Made by a program: the position numbers and the translations under genes
Part shown: one piece after another, positions 1 through 6,138 of the stretch
Position numbering within the stretch: position 1 is the first letter of the stretch
How the letters are laid out: each line of letters opens with the position of its first letter
The notes under the pieces: generated by a model
Seen by the model: only the letters and a program-made list of their open reading frames with translations
What the model was told of the DNA's origin: nothing
Database searches by the model: none
Source of the DNA: Deltaproteobacteria bacterium
Lineage (GTDB): Bacteria > Desulfobacterota > Binatia > UBA9968 > CAXXLF01
NCBI GenBank assembly: GCA_022571535.1
Contig: JACZXR010000129.1
Coordinates: 1-6,858 of the forward strand
Direction: 5' to 3'
DNA length: 6,858 nt

Positions 1-41
1 AGAGATTTAACCAGGCTAGGCGATTTGGAATTTGAAACTGA

Positions 42-169
42 ATCAAGTTCTATCGAACACGGGGTTTGAATCCCCGTGTTCGACCAAAGGGGAGAGCTGC
101 CGCTTCTCCCCTTTGGAAACCCCATCGGCTTTGTGCCCGCCTCAAGAGGCGGGATTTACATTGAATCAA
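42..169 (+). repeat. Triple-hairpin repeat element, copy 1
   Basis: Copy 1 of a 128-bp element found three times here, all in the same orientation. It differs from copy 2 (3481-3608) at only 3 of 128 positions. It contains three hairpins. Hairpin 1 has a perfect 12-bp stem, TCGAACACGGGG at 53-64 with CCCCGTGTTCGA at 72-83, around the loop TTTGAAT. Hairpin 2 has a perfect 12-bp stem, CCAAAGGGGAGA at 84-95 with TCTCCCCTTTGG at 105-116. Hairpin 3 is CCCGCCT / AGGCGGG closed by a CAAG loop (136-153). A conserved linker AAACCCCATCGG joins hairpins 2 and 3. The octamer TGAATCAA occurs at both ends (39-46 and 162-169). No protein is credible: plus-strand translation from 76 merely reads through the hairpins. 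It is probably a non-autonomous, REP/MITE-like dispersed element; a structured RNA is the alternative. It lies just upstream of a 5'-truncated gene. Confidence 0.95.
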
Positions 170-282
170 CCGCAAGGCCCAATGTGCCCTTTCGCCTGAA
201 CGTGCATGTCGACCCTCCGAAAGGGTCTCCTTCCCTTAGCATCTCGCCTACCCATCCGATGGCATCGATGACCCAGGAATAA

Positions 283-657
283 CTCTCCTCACCATCCCCA
301 TCGGCCACCTACCGGCGTCTGATCCAACAAGTAATTTATGAAACGGCCCAAAGGGAAAATGTAGTCATCGTCGCACATGCTGCCGGCTTTCACCTGGCAG
401 GGATGAAAGGACTGCTTCGCGTCTTCGTTACCGCTTCGACAGATGTACGTGTTGAGCGGTTACGGCAAGTGGCAAAGATCGATGCTCAAGATGCAAACAA
501 AGCAATCGAAAAGGACGACAACGAGCGCCAAGCCTATCTCAGAAGATTTTATGACATCCGGCAAGACCTGCCAACACACTATGATCTGGTCGTGAACACA
601 GATGTGATTACCACTTCTGTAGCTACGCGACTAATCGTTTCAGCAGCAAAGAGCTAG
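283..657 (+). pseudogene. 5'-truncated cytidylate-kinase-like gene
   Basis: This frame opens after an in-frame TAA at 280-282 and has no ATG until 403, but coding character begins earlier, near 307 (TYRRLIQQVIYETAQ, then VVIVAHAAGFHLAGMKG). The rest resembles the C-terminal half of cytidylate-kinase-like NMP kinases (Cytidylate_kin2 type). It has the strand LRVFVTAS, a helix VRVERL, the lid-like segment AIEKDDNERQAYLRRFYD and the closing YDLVVNTDVI. The N-terminal P-loop (GxxGxGK) needed to bind ATP is absent, so no kinase activity is expected. Another frame across 240-345 (ITLLTIPIGHLPAS) also looks partly coding, which suggests a frameshift as well as truncation. Repeat copy 1 lies about 110 bp upstream. 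The stop TAG (655-657) overlaps the end of the opposing peptidase gene. A short protein from ATG 403 (84 aa) cannot be excluded. The family call is good; calling it a pseudogene is an inference. Confidence 0.7.
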
Positions 658-3458
658 CGCATCGCTTTTCTGCCCTTGAACTGATCCACCGTCGTCAAGA
701 CGCCTTCTGGGATCGGTCTATTGTTGCTCTGGGACCGAATGAGGGTGATGATGCGAGGTGTTTTGGACTCTAGAAATATCTCACGCGCGGCCGATATAAC
801 TTCTTCTTTCTTCAGGCCCTTGACGACCTTGACCAACTGTCTCTTGAATTCGAAATTGCCTTTTTCCTGGGTAGCATAGTAATAGAGATTGCCTGTAACT
901 TCGGCGATGCTGTCCCCTTTCTTTTCAAGAGATACAATGAGACCTTTTCGGTGCCGTTCGAATTCGTCATCTGTGAGTTTATCGAATATTTTTTTAGTAC
1001 GGCTCATCCATGCCTCTACCCGTGCCTTGAGCTCGAAAGGATCGTAAGTCGCTGACTGGATGACCAACCTGAAAAACAACCGGTCTTCAATCCTGTTGTT
1101 ATAACTCCAGACGATGTAGCCCAATTGCTGGTTGGTCCGCAACTGAGTATAGAAATCGGTCTCAACGATAGAGGCTACCAGGGAAGCCTTGGCATGGTTG
1201 GTAAAATCCATCTCACCGATCTGCAATCCGTATAGAAGGGCGTTATTGTTATCGTCGACTTTCTTGGAGAGCAGGACAATCTCACCAGTATCCAGGACTT
1301 CAACCTCCTCCCGATAACGTTCTTCCACAGGTAGAGGTCTGCTCTTGATCTCGGCAAGCAAAACCTCCAGGCTTTGGCGAACCTTGTCTTCCGTCCAGTT
1401 GCCGTGGGCCACGCCGGTAATAAATACATTCTCATACAACCTTTTCACATATTCCTTCAGATCGTCGAGCGTTACGGATTTGAGTCCTTCGATCAGCCTT
1501 TCCTCACTATATTGTTTTACAAGCCAAAGCCTCCGGTTGAAGTACCCGGCCCTGGAATACGCCTGAGATAGTCTCCTGTTTTCAACTGCACGGATTAGTG
1601 CTCTCTTGAGGTCGTTAAACTTCTGTTCGTCTATGCTTATCTTGGTTAGATTTTTTGCTACGAGATGCAGAAGGTCCGAAATCCTTTCCGAATAGCCTCC
1701 TATGGACAGGGTCACCCCCTTCTTTTCGATTCCCAGGTGATACGACAGACCAGCCATTTGAATAGGGTAAACCACTTCATTCAGTCCCTCACGCACAGCG
1801 GCAATATAAAGACGGGATCTTGCTAGATTTTCTACCGTGTCGTAAACACGAGGGGTCTCGATCAATAGTTTCATCAGGACCTTCGGCTGGTTAAAACGGT
1901 TGTCAAATTTGAACCAGACCTTGACCATATCGTCATCCCGGACCAGTCCGGGTTCTTCTTCAAGCAGGGACAGATTACTAGGGATAAAATCGTTTCTTTT
2001 TGGGTATTGTATTTCTTTTACCCTGGGGGGATGACGCAATTTCTCAAACGGGGCCCCTCCCACTTCAGTTACGGAATATTCAGTTCCATAAAATTTCTCT
2101 GTTCGGTCAGTTTCAACAGACTGGGCCTGTAAAACTGCAAGCATATTGTCCGGTCTGAGGGTGCCAAGAATTGCCCTGTATGCCTTGGGCTCGTACTTCC
2201 GGTAGAGATACGGAAGTGTTTCTACATCTTTCAGTGCGTAGTTTTGCATCCGGGCGGCTCTGGAAGCCACAAATCCCATCCCCTCTTCGGGGTCTTTCCA
2301 ATCAAAGTCAATCCGGGCCATGGTCTGAATTTCTCTGAAGGTGTATTCTTCAAATCCACGTTCCCTCAGCAGGTCTATATAAGAGAAGATCAATTCCAGC
2401 ACCCTTTCATATTCCCTCTCACCTTTTTTCGTCAGTTGAACGGAGATATCAAATGAGGAAATATTGAGGTGACTGTACCCTCCCCCCGCAGACAACCCCA
2501 GGGCAAGACCCTCCCCCTTCAACTTTGAAAGGAGCGAGCCCTTACCCTCATGTCCCAAGACTGACCCCACGATATCGGCCGGTTTACTGTCGAGATAGTC
2601 GTAAAGCCTGATCGTAGGGAACTCCAAAGTCAAACTGCGGATATCCTTGATTGCCTTGATCTTCATGAGCCGGTATTGGTTCTTAAGGGGCTTGCGGTAA
2701 TCCGGATCGATCGGTGGCATCTCCGTTGGGTGGTCGGGAATATCCCCAAAGTACTTTTTGACGATCTCCTCCTGTACCCTGAGCGAGAATTTTGAGAGCA
2801 TGGCCAGTTTCATCCGGGAGGCACCATAGTACTTATTGTAGAAATCCAGCAGAGCCGCCCGGTTGTCACCGGCCAGGGTCTCTTTGTTCCCCGTGCCAAA
2901 CTTCCTTATCGGGTGTCCTTCTTCGGAAACCTGGTTGATGGCGTGACTGGCACGCCATCCGTCACGAAGCCTGTTCTTTTCATGCTCGCTGTCAACCGCG
3001 CTAACTTCCCGCTCAGCGTATTGTTCGTCAAAGAGAGGTTCCTTGAAAAATTGGCTAAATCGATCGAGAGCACCTTCAAATGCCCCGTGGGAAACCTGGA
3101 AAAAGTAGTTGGTGACAACTGAACCCGTGTAAGCGTTGTCCGCACCGGAGTTCTCTGCCAGGTATTTTTCAAAGCTACCCACATCTGGATATTTCTTCGA
3201 CATACCCAGAAACAGCATATGCTCCAAGTAGTGGGCCAACCCCATCTTCGTCCAAGGGTCATAGAGGGCCCCTACGCCAACGGAAAGGGCCGCAGCGCTT
3301 CGGTGCACTTCCGGGTCGGTCATAAGGAGCACCTCCAACCCGTTCTTCAAGACGAGGGTCTTGGTTTCTCGTATCCGGGCTTCCGCAACATGCCATTGAA
3401 AAAGAAAGAGGACAGTAAAAAGAATTAGGTAAAACACAAGGTTTTTACAAAAGCGCAA
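654..3458 (-). CDS. Secreted M16A zinc metallopeptidase (pitrilysin / insulin-degrading enzyme family)
   Basis: A 934-residue protein, close to the usual length of pitrilysin/insulysin enzymes, which enclose and cleave peptides in a clam-shell chamber. The inverted zinc motif HYLEH is at residues 76-80 (H76 and H80 bind Zn, E79 is catalytic). The third ligand is probably E158 in AVDSEHEKN, about 80 residues later as in the family. An N-terminal M16 domain is followed by inactive M16-fold domains, and the late TNQQLGYIV segment (about 775-783) is typical of the last domain. The start chosen is TTG at 3458: GGAGGT lies six bases upstream, and it gives a clean signal peptide (MRFCKN, hydrophobic 7-20, AEA near 25-27), so export to the periplasm or outer surface is likely. 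The frame stays open to 3584, but those 42 extra codons are mostly repeat element. The gene is single, not in an operon, and ends against the kinase remnant. It appears intact. Confidence 0.95.
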   Translation of the reverse strand: MRFCKNLVFYLILFTVLFLFQWHVAEARIRETKTLVLKNGLEVLLMTDPEVHRSAAALSVGVGALYDPWTKMGLAHYLEHMLFLGMSKKYPDVGSFEKYLAENSGADNAYTGSVVTNYFFQVSHGAFEGALDRFSQFFKEPLFDEQYAEREVSAVDSEHEKNRLRDGWRASHAINQVSEEGHPIRKFGTGNKETLAGDNRAALLDFYNKYYGASRMKLAMLSKFSLRVQEEIVKKYFGDIPDHPTEMPPIDPDYRKPLKNQYRLMKIKAIKDIRSLTLEFPTIRLYDYLDSKPADIVGSVLGHEGKGSLLSKLKGEGLALGLSAGGGYSHLNISSFDISVQLTKKGEREYERVLELIFSYIDLLRERGFEEYTFREIQTMARIDFDWKDPEEGMGFVASRAARMQNYALKDVETLPYLYRKYEPKAYRAILGTLRPDNMLAVLQAQSVETDRTEKFYGTEYSVTEVGGAPFEKLRHPPRVKEIQYPKRNDFIPSNLSLLEEEPGLVRDDDMVKVWFKFDNRFNQPKVLMKLLIETPRVYDTVENLARSRLYIAAVREGLNEVVYPIQMAGLSYHLGIEKKGVTLSIGGYSERISDLLHLVAKNLTKISIDEQKFNDLKRALIRAVENRRLSQAYSRAGYFNRRLWLVKQYSEERLIEGLKSVTLDDLKEYVKRLYENVFITGVAHGNWTEDKVRQSLEVLLAEIKSRPLPVEERYREEVEVLDTGEIVLLSKKVDDNNNALLYGLQIGEMDFTNHAKASLVASIVETDFYTQLRTNQQLGYIVWSYNNRIEDRLFFRLVIQSATYDPFELKARVEAWMSRTKKIFDKLTDDEFERHRKGLIVSLEKKGDSIAEVTGNLYYYATQEKGNFEFKRQLVKVVKGLKKEEVISAAREIFLESKTPRIITLIRSQSNNRPIPEGVLTTVDQFKGRKAMR

Positions 3459-3463
3459 GGAGC

Positions 3464-3469
3464 ACCTCC
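3464..3469 (-). promoter_or_regulatory. Shine-Dalgarno site of the M16 peptidase gene
   Basis: The minus strand reads GGAGGT, then five bases, then TTG (3458-3456); counted from GGAGG the spacing is six. This near-consensus site decides the start: it makes TTG at 3458 the likely initiation codon and places the signal peptide correctly. It lies only 11 bp from the edge of repeat copy 2, so the hairpins would be in the immediate 5' leader if transcription starts upstream of the repeat. I see no convincing sigma70 promoter upstream. Confidence 0.8.
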
Positions 3470-3480
3470 AAAATTCTAAA

Positions 3481-3608
3481 ATCAAGTTATATCGAACACG
3501 GGGTTTGAATCCCCGTGTTCGACCAAAGGGGAGAGCCGCCGCTTCTCCCCTTTGGAAACCCCATCGGCTTTGTGCCCGCCTCAAGAGGCGGGATTTACAT
3601 TAAATCAA
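3481..3608 (+). repeat. Triple-hairpin repeat element, copy 2
   Basis: Nearly identical to copy 1 (three substitutions in 128 bp, none of which breaks a stem). Stem 1 is 3492-3503 with 3511-3522; stems 2 and 3 follow with the same spacing. AAATCAA flanks both sides (3479-3485 and 3602-3608), whereas copy 1 has GAATCAA on both sides. The element lies in the opposite orientation to the M16 peptidase gene and ends 11 bp before its ribosome binding site. It might therefore affect leader structure, transcription attenuation or mRNA stability. Its minus-strand reading is open and continuous with the peptidase frame, which can mislead start-site prediction. Confidence 0.95.
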
Positions 3609-3757
3609 ATCGTTCAAACCTTAATGCTTCCTAGCTTATTTTACACTAATCGGTTGCCGTTTATTAGCCAGGCAAGGGTAATAGCTCGTGCATGGACTGA
3701 ATGCACCGCCTGCTTCATCGTTGCCATTCTAAACGTTCTCATGGCAAGAGAGAATAT

Positions 3758-3834
3758 CACTACAAAAAGCACGAAGGACACAAAGTGAAATCAGATTGTG
3801 GAATTCTTCGTGATCTTCGTGTACTTCGTGGTAG
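3758..3834. repeat. Inverted repeat built of 9-bp CACGAAGNN units
   Basis: The right arm (3806-3834), read on the minus strand, contains CACGAAG three times at 9-bp spacing, separated by TA and AT. The left arm (3760-3785) carries related units on the plus strand (AGCACGAAGGACACAAAG). The arms begin CTAC and CTACC when read inward, forming an imperfect inverted repeat around a ~20-bp centre. Intergenic sequences rich in CTTCGTG/CACGAAG words are widespread in Proteobacteria and related phyla, and I recognise the style but not a named family. It is non-coding; whether it is a mobile remnant or a structured transcript cannot be decided here. Confidence 0.65.
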
Positions 3835-3895
3835 ACAAGTTTTATAACGTGTTACAGGAACCGATCCTCCCGCTGAAGGGCCGGCCCCCTCGGCT

Positions 3896-4022
3896 ATCAA
3901 GTTATATCGACCACGGGGTTTGAACCCCGTGGTCAACCAAAGGGAAGAACTACCGCTTCTCCCCTTTGGAAACCCCATCGGTTTTGTACCCGCGGCAAGC
4001 CGCGGGGTTACCCAATAATAAA
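3896..4022 (+). repeat. Triple-hairpin repeat element, diverged copy 3
   Basis: The left boundary ATCAAGTTATATCGA matches copy 2, and the linker AAACCCCATCGG and the second arm of stem 2 are unchanged. The stems differ in a structure-preserving way. Stem 1 is GACCACGGGG (3909-3918) with CCCCGTGGTC (3925-3934), an A-T to C-G swap relative to copies 1 and 2. Stem 3 is CCCGCGG (3989-3995) with CCGCGGG (4000-4006), two swapped pairs, and keeps its CAAG loop. Stem 2 has one A-C mismatch. The last 16 bases diverge and lack the ATCAA end seen in copies 1 and 2. This is an older copy or a separate subfamily. Confidence 0.92.
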
Positions 4023-4077
4023 GGTCAAAATTGCGGTCAGGCAAACCTATTTGCCCTTTTCGATATCTTTCCTTTTC

Positions 4078-4322
4078 TCAAGCGCCGACGATGAGCGCAT
4101 CAAGGTCAAGAGCTTTACCTAATTTCCCGTGGAATACACAGAAGACGCAGGTATTGTCCTGGTCTCCAAATGGGCCATGTCATTGACCCGATGAACGATT
4201 GCCTTACCCTTTTGAAGGACCACCTCTCCCAGACAATTACCATAGAGAGCGTCGGGGGTCGCATCTGGAGTCAGGGCCGGTACTGTACTTTTATGTCGTT
4301 CATAGTGACACCAGGCTGACAC
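4078..4322 (-). pseudogene. Possible decayed coding remnant, unidentified
   Basis: One minus-strand frame gives a 67-residue product (4119-4322) with plausible protein texture, including YGNCLGEVVLQKGKAIVHR and NDMAHLETRTIP. A second minus frame, overlapping its end and stopping at 4078, reads DNTCVFCVFHGKLGKALDL followed by DALIVGA, also protein-like. Coding-like stretches in two overlapping frames suggest a frameshifted remnant rather than a working gene. It lies just downstream of the MFS gene in the same direction, with no clear ribosome binding site. I do not recognise the family, and chance open frames remain possible. Confidence 0.25.
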
Positions 4323-4374
4323 CGGTGCTAAATATCAGATGGTGACATCATCTTTTTCCTCTTCACGAAACCAC

Positions 4375-5775
4375 TCACGAGGCCTCGCCGCCTTTTGCCG
4401 CTGACGTAAAGACGGCGATGAGGCTAAAACCTGCGGTTATGAGGAAGGTTGTGTTTAGCGCGGCGACAAATCCTGCCGGATTTTCCGTCGTGGGACTTAC
4501 TCCCGAAAGCCCCGTATGAATCTCAAAGGCCGTCGTCATCAAGAGACCGCCAAGGGCCACCCCTAGGACATTGCCAAATCCAAAGGTTACGTGGTTTACC
4601 GCAGAGGCAACGCCTCGGTGCTCCTTGGATATCTTGCCGATCATGGCTACTGCGATGGCAGGGTTAAAGATTCCATTGGTAATTGCCCCCAAGACGATGA
4701 GGAACGTTGGGAGCAACCAGTGAGAACCCGGTTGCAAAAAACCGCCGACCAGAAGGGAGAGGACCAAAAACGCAACACCGATACTTGCGGGCAAACGTGG
4801 GCCAAACCGGTCACTCAAATGACCGCCGAGGAGCGAGAGTGCTATGGTCACGATGGGTGGGGCCATAAACAGGACTCCGATAAAGGAGGGGGAAAGGTGA
4901 AGAATGTTTTGCAGGTAAAATGGTAGAAGGAACGTGGTGAGGGAATAACACATGGTTACGATGAGAAGGCTGATGGTACTCAAGGTAAACCATCGGAGTT
5001 TGAACAGAGCGAGGTTGACAATCGGGCTTTTAGACCTTGACTCGTGGGCGATCAGTCCTGCAAGAGAGCCCATGAAAAGAACCGCCATTGCGATCTTTGT
5101 TTCTATCCCCATGATATCGAGCGTGCGGCGGTCAAGAACCAAGACCAGCGTGGACGTCGTTGTAAAAAGCAGGATAGCTCCAAGGTAGTCTATTGAGTGG
5201 TGGAGGGATGGTATCGTACGGCGTTTCAAGTTTCCCAGAGTCAGCAAGGCTCCTAAGAGACCAATAGGGACGAGAAAGAAAAAAGCCCAACGCCAGCTCA
5301 GGTAATCGATCATCAATCCGCCCATGGTAGGGCCTAAGAGAAACCCAACATGATGGGCCGTGGTCATGTAGCCCTGGGCCCTACCTCCGAGCTCACCGGG
5401 CACGGCCTCCGCGGCCAATGCCCGGCTTGAGGTCTGAATCATCGCCCCGCCTACTCCCTGAAAAAAGCGAAACAAGATAAGCTGGAAGACGTTCTGAGAC
5501 AGACCGCAAAAAAGAGAACTTAAGGAAAACACCACAAACCCCAGCGCAAATATTTTCTCTCTTCCCCAGAGATCAGCGATCCGGCCGAAGATCATAGAGA
5601 GCCCGATATTTGAGAGCTGGAAAGCAAGCAGCGCCCAGGAAATCCCGATCAGGTCGGTTCCCAGACTGTTGGCCATTGTAGGCATGGAGATGATGAAAAT
5701 CCTGGAGGCCGTTCCTGAAAAAAAGGTTCCCAACAGGGCCGTGGCCAGTAGGAGGTAATTGACACGGGGGTCCAC
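4375..5775 (-). CDS. DHA2-like MFS transporter, probable multidrug or metabolite exporter
   Basis: A 466-residue, very hydrophobic inner-membrane protein, a size fitting the 14-helix DHA2 (EmrB/QacA-type) drug:proton antiporters. Visible signatures are motif A GRIADLWGREKIF (64-76), motif B LFRFFQGVGGA (101-111, R103), motif C GFLLGPTMGG (144-153) followed by SWRWAFFFLVP (160-170), and a second-half motif-A echo GHLSDRFGPR (318-327). The acidic LDxTIVNVALP motif of helix 1 in most DHA2 pumps is replaced by FSGTASRIFIISMP, so the usual aspartate is missing; substrate or coupling may differ. The start is GTG at 5775, the only reasonable initiator after the upstream in-frame TAG; the ribosome binding site is weak (AGAAAG-like). 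No regulator, membrane-fusion or outer-membrane partner gene is adjacent, so substrate is unknown. The gene appears intact. Confidence 0.92.
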   Translation of the reverse strand: MDPRVNYLLLATALLGTFFSGTASRIFIISMPTMANSLGTDLIGISWALLAFQLSNIGLSMIFGRIADLWGREKIFALGFVVFSLSSLFCGLSQNVFQLILFRFFQGVGGAMIQTSSRALAAEAVPGELGGRAQGYMTTAHHVGFLLGPTMGGLMIDYLSWRWAFFFLVPIGLLGALLTLGNLKRRTIPSLHHSIDYLGAILLFTTTSTLVLVLDRRTLDIMGIETKIAMAVLFMGSLAGLIAHESRSKSPIVNLALFKLRWFTLSTISLLIVTMCYSLTTFLLPFYLQNILHLSPSFIGVLFMAPPIVTIALSLLGGHLSDRFGPRLPASIGVAFLVLSLLVGGFLQPGSHWLLPTFLIVLGAITNGIFNPAIAVAMIGKISKEHRGVASAVNHVTFGFGNVLGVALGGLLMTTAFEIHTGLSGVSPTTENPAGFVAALNTTFLITAGFSLIAVFTSAAKGGEAS

Positions 5776-5938
5776 TCTGACGTTCTTTCTTTTTTCTAGT
5801 GAATTTTGATCAGCCGACTAAGATAGCGCCGAAACCGCCGCCCGGCAAATTGTGCAGAGTTTGGTGGCCGTGTACAGGTGATCAGTCATGAGTATTGTGA
5901 AAGGCGAAACCTCCAGGAAGTGTCCGGCGCAGGGCTTT

Positions 5939-6044
5939 ACCCCGTACCACAGAACGCCCCGTGCGTAAGCGCGGGGATGAATGTTCCGACCTCCCTGCAA
6001 GGGCAGCGCCCCAAAGCCACGGACGTAAGTCCGTGGTACGGGGT
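5939..6044. repeat. Composite palindromic REP/BIME-like element
   Basis: Outer arms ACCCCGTACCAC (5939-5950) and GTGGTACGGGGT (6033-6044) are perfect 12-bp inverted repeats. Within them lie two hairpins with the same GTAA loop: CCCCGTGC-GTAA-GCGCGGGG (5957-5976, one G-T pair) and CCACGGAC-GTAA-GTCCGTGG (6017-6036, perfect 8 bp). A short CCCT-GCA-AGGG hairpin (5993-6003) lies between them. The right arm overlaps the second hairpin, so two foldings compete. The arrangement resembles REP doublets moved by REP-associated Y1 transposases (RAYT), but no such gene is in the window. It is unrelated in sequence to the triple-hairpin element. Confidence 0.85.
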
Positions 6045-6132
6045 TTACCTCGGCCCCGGTGAATGGGCTCGGATCGACAATGCCGGGAGTGCGACCCTCA
6101 AGGTGTTTCATCTCGTTGTTCCGCCTTCCTAG
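6045..6132 (+). pseudogene. 3' end of a cupin-like gene, cut off by the palindromic element
   Basis: Right after the palindromic element a plus-strand frame reads YLGPGEWARIDNAG and then LKVFHLVVPPS before TAG at 6130-6132. This resembles the final strands of a small cupin barrel (proline/glycine turn, IDN, G, then a hydrophobic strand), although the usual histidine of the second cupin motif is absent. The stop lies six bases from the stop of the opposing gene, the tight convergent spacing expected of a real gene end. Upstream of the element an ATG at 5888 preceded by AGGTGA opens a short frame (MSIVKGETSRKCPAQGF) that could be the original 5' end, but it is out of phase with the tail. The cupin assignment rests on about 28 residues. 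Confidence 0.38.
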
Positions 6133-6138
6133 CCTCTT

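Larger units (their letters stand above)
3609..4374. other. Gene-poor interval between the M16 peptidase and MFS genes
   Basis: No intact gene is supported in these 766 bp. The interval holds an inverted CACGAAG-type repeat (3758-3834), repeat copy 3 (3896-4022), a small 6-bp hairpin GGCAAA-CCTA-TTTGCC (4040-4055) and a patch with decayed coding character (4078-4322). The stretch 3609-3757 shows no recognisable feature. The palindrome GGGCCGGCCC lies in the stretch just before copy 3. The open frames here (for example minus 3760-4044 and plus 3552-3788) run through repeats and have no protein-like features. Confidence 0.6.

Noticed and set aside
60..86. tRNA 3'-end look-alike: CGGGG-TTTGAAT-CCCCG followed by an acceptor-like strand and CCA in repeat copy 1
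   Set aside because: The 5' side pairs as one continuous 12-bp hairpin, the CCA is one base out of register for a seven-base acceptor, the loop lacks the usual C, and there are no D or anticodon arms. Copy 3 has a six-base loop.
76..282. 68-residue plus-strand ORF
   Set aside because: More than a third of it is translated repeat element and the rest has no protein-like pattern.
1175..3262. Several ORFs of 60-118 codons overlapping the M16 gene on both strands
   Set aside because: They are alternate-frame shadows of a long, clearly conserved protein and have no family features or start signals.
3459..3584. N-terminal 42-codon extension of the M16 peptidase
   Set aside because: It is mostly repeat copy 2 in translation and would bury the signal peptide; a strong ribosome binding site supports the TTG at 3458.
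42..4022. CRISPR array or integron attC cassette array
   Set aside because: The copies are 128 bp with several hairpins and lie 3.4 kb and 0.4 kb apart with unrelated contents; there are no regular spacers, cas genes, integrase or R-box pairs.
3760..4044. 94-residue minus-strand ORF
   Set aside because: It runs through repeat copy 3 and the CACGAAG repeat; the apparent protein is translated palindrome.
4040..4055. GGCAAA-CCTA-TTTGCC hairpin followed by CCTTTT as an intrinsic terminator
   Set aside because: The stem is weak (6 bp, half A-T), the T-run is interrupted and no plus-strand gene lies upstream.
4449..5188. Plus-strand and alternate-frame ORFs within the MFS gene
   Set aside because: They overlap a full-length transporter with its family motifs and have arginine-, glutamine- and serine-rich nonsense composition.
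5818..6111. 97-residue minus-strand ORF
   Set aside because: It crosses the composite palindrome, so its middle is translated hairpin, and it conflicts with the cupin-like tail on the other strand.
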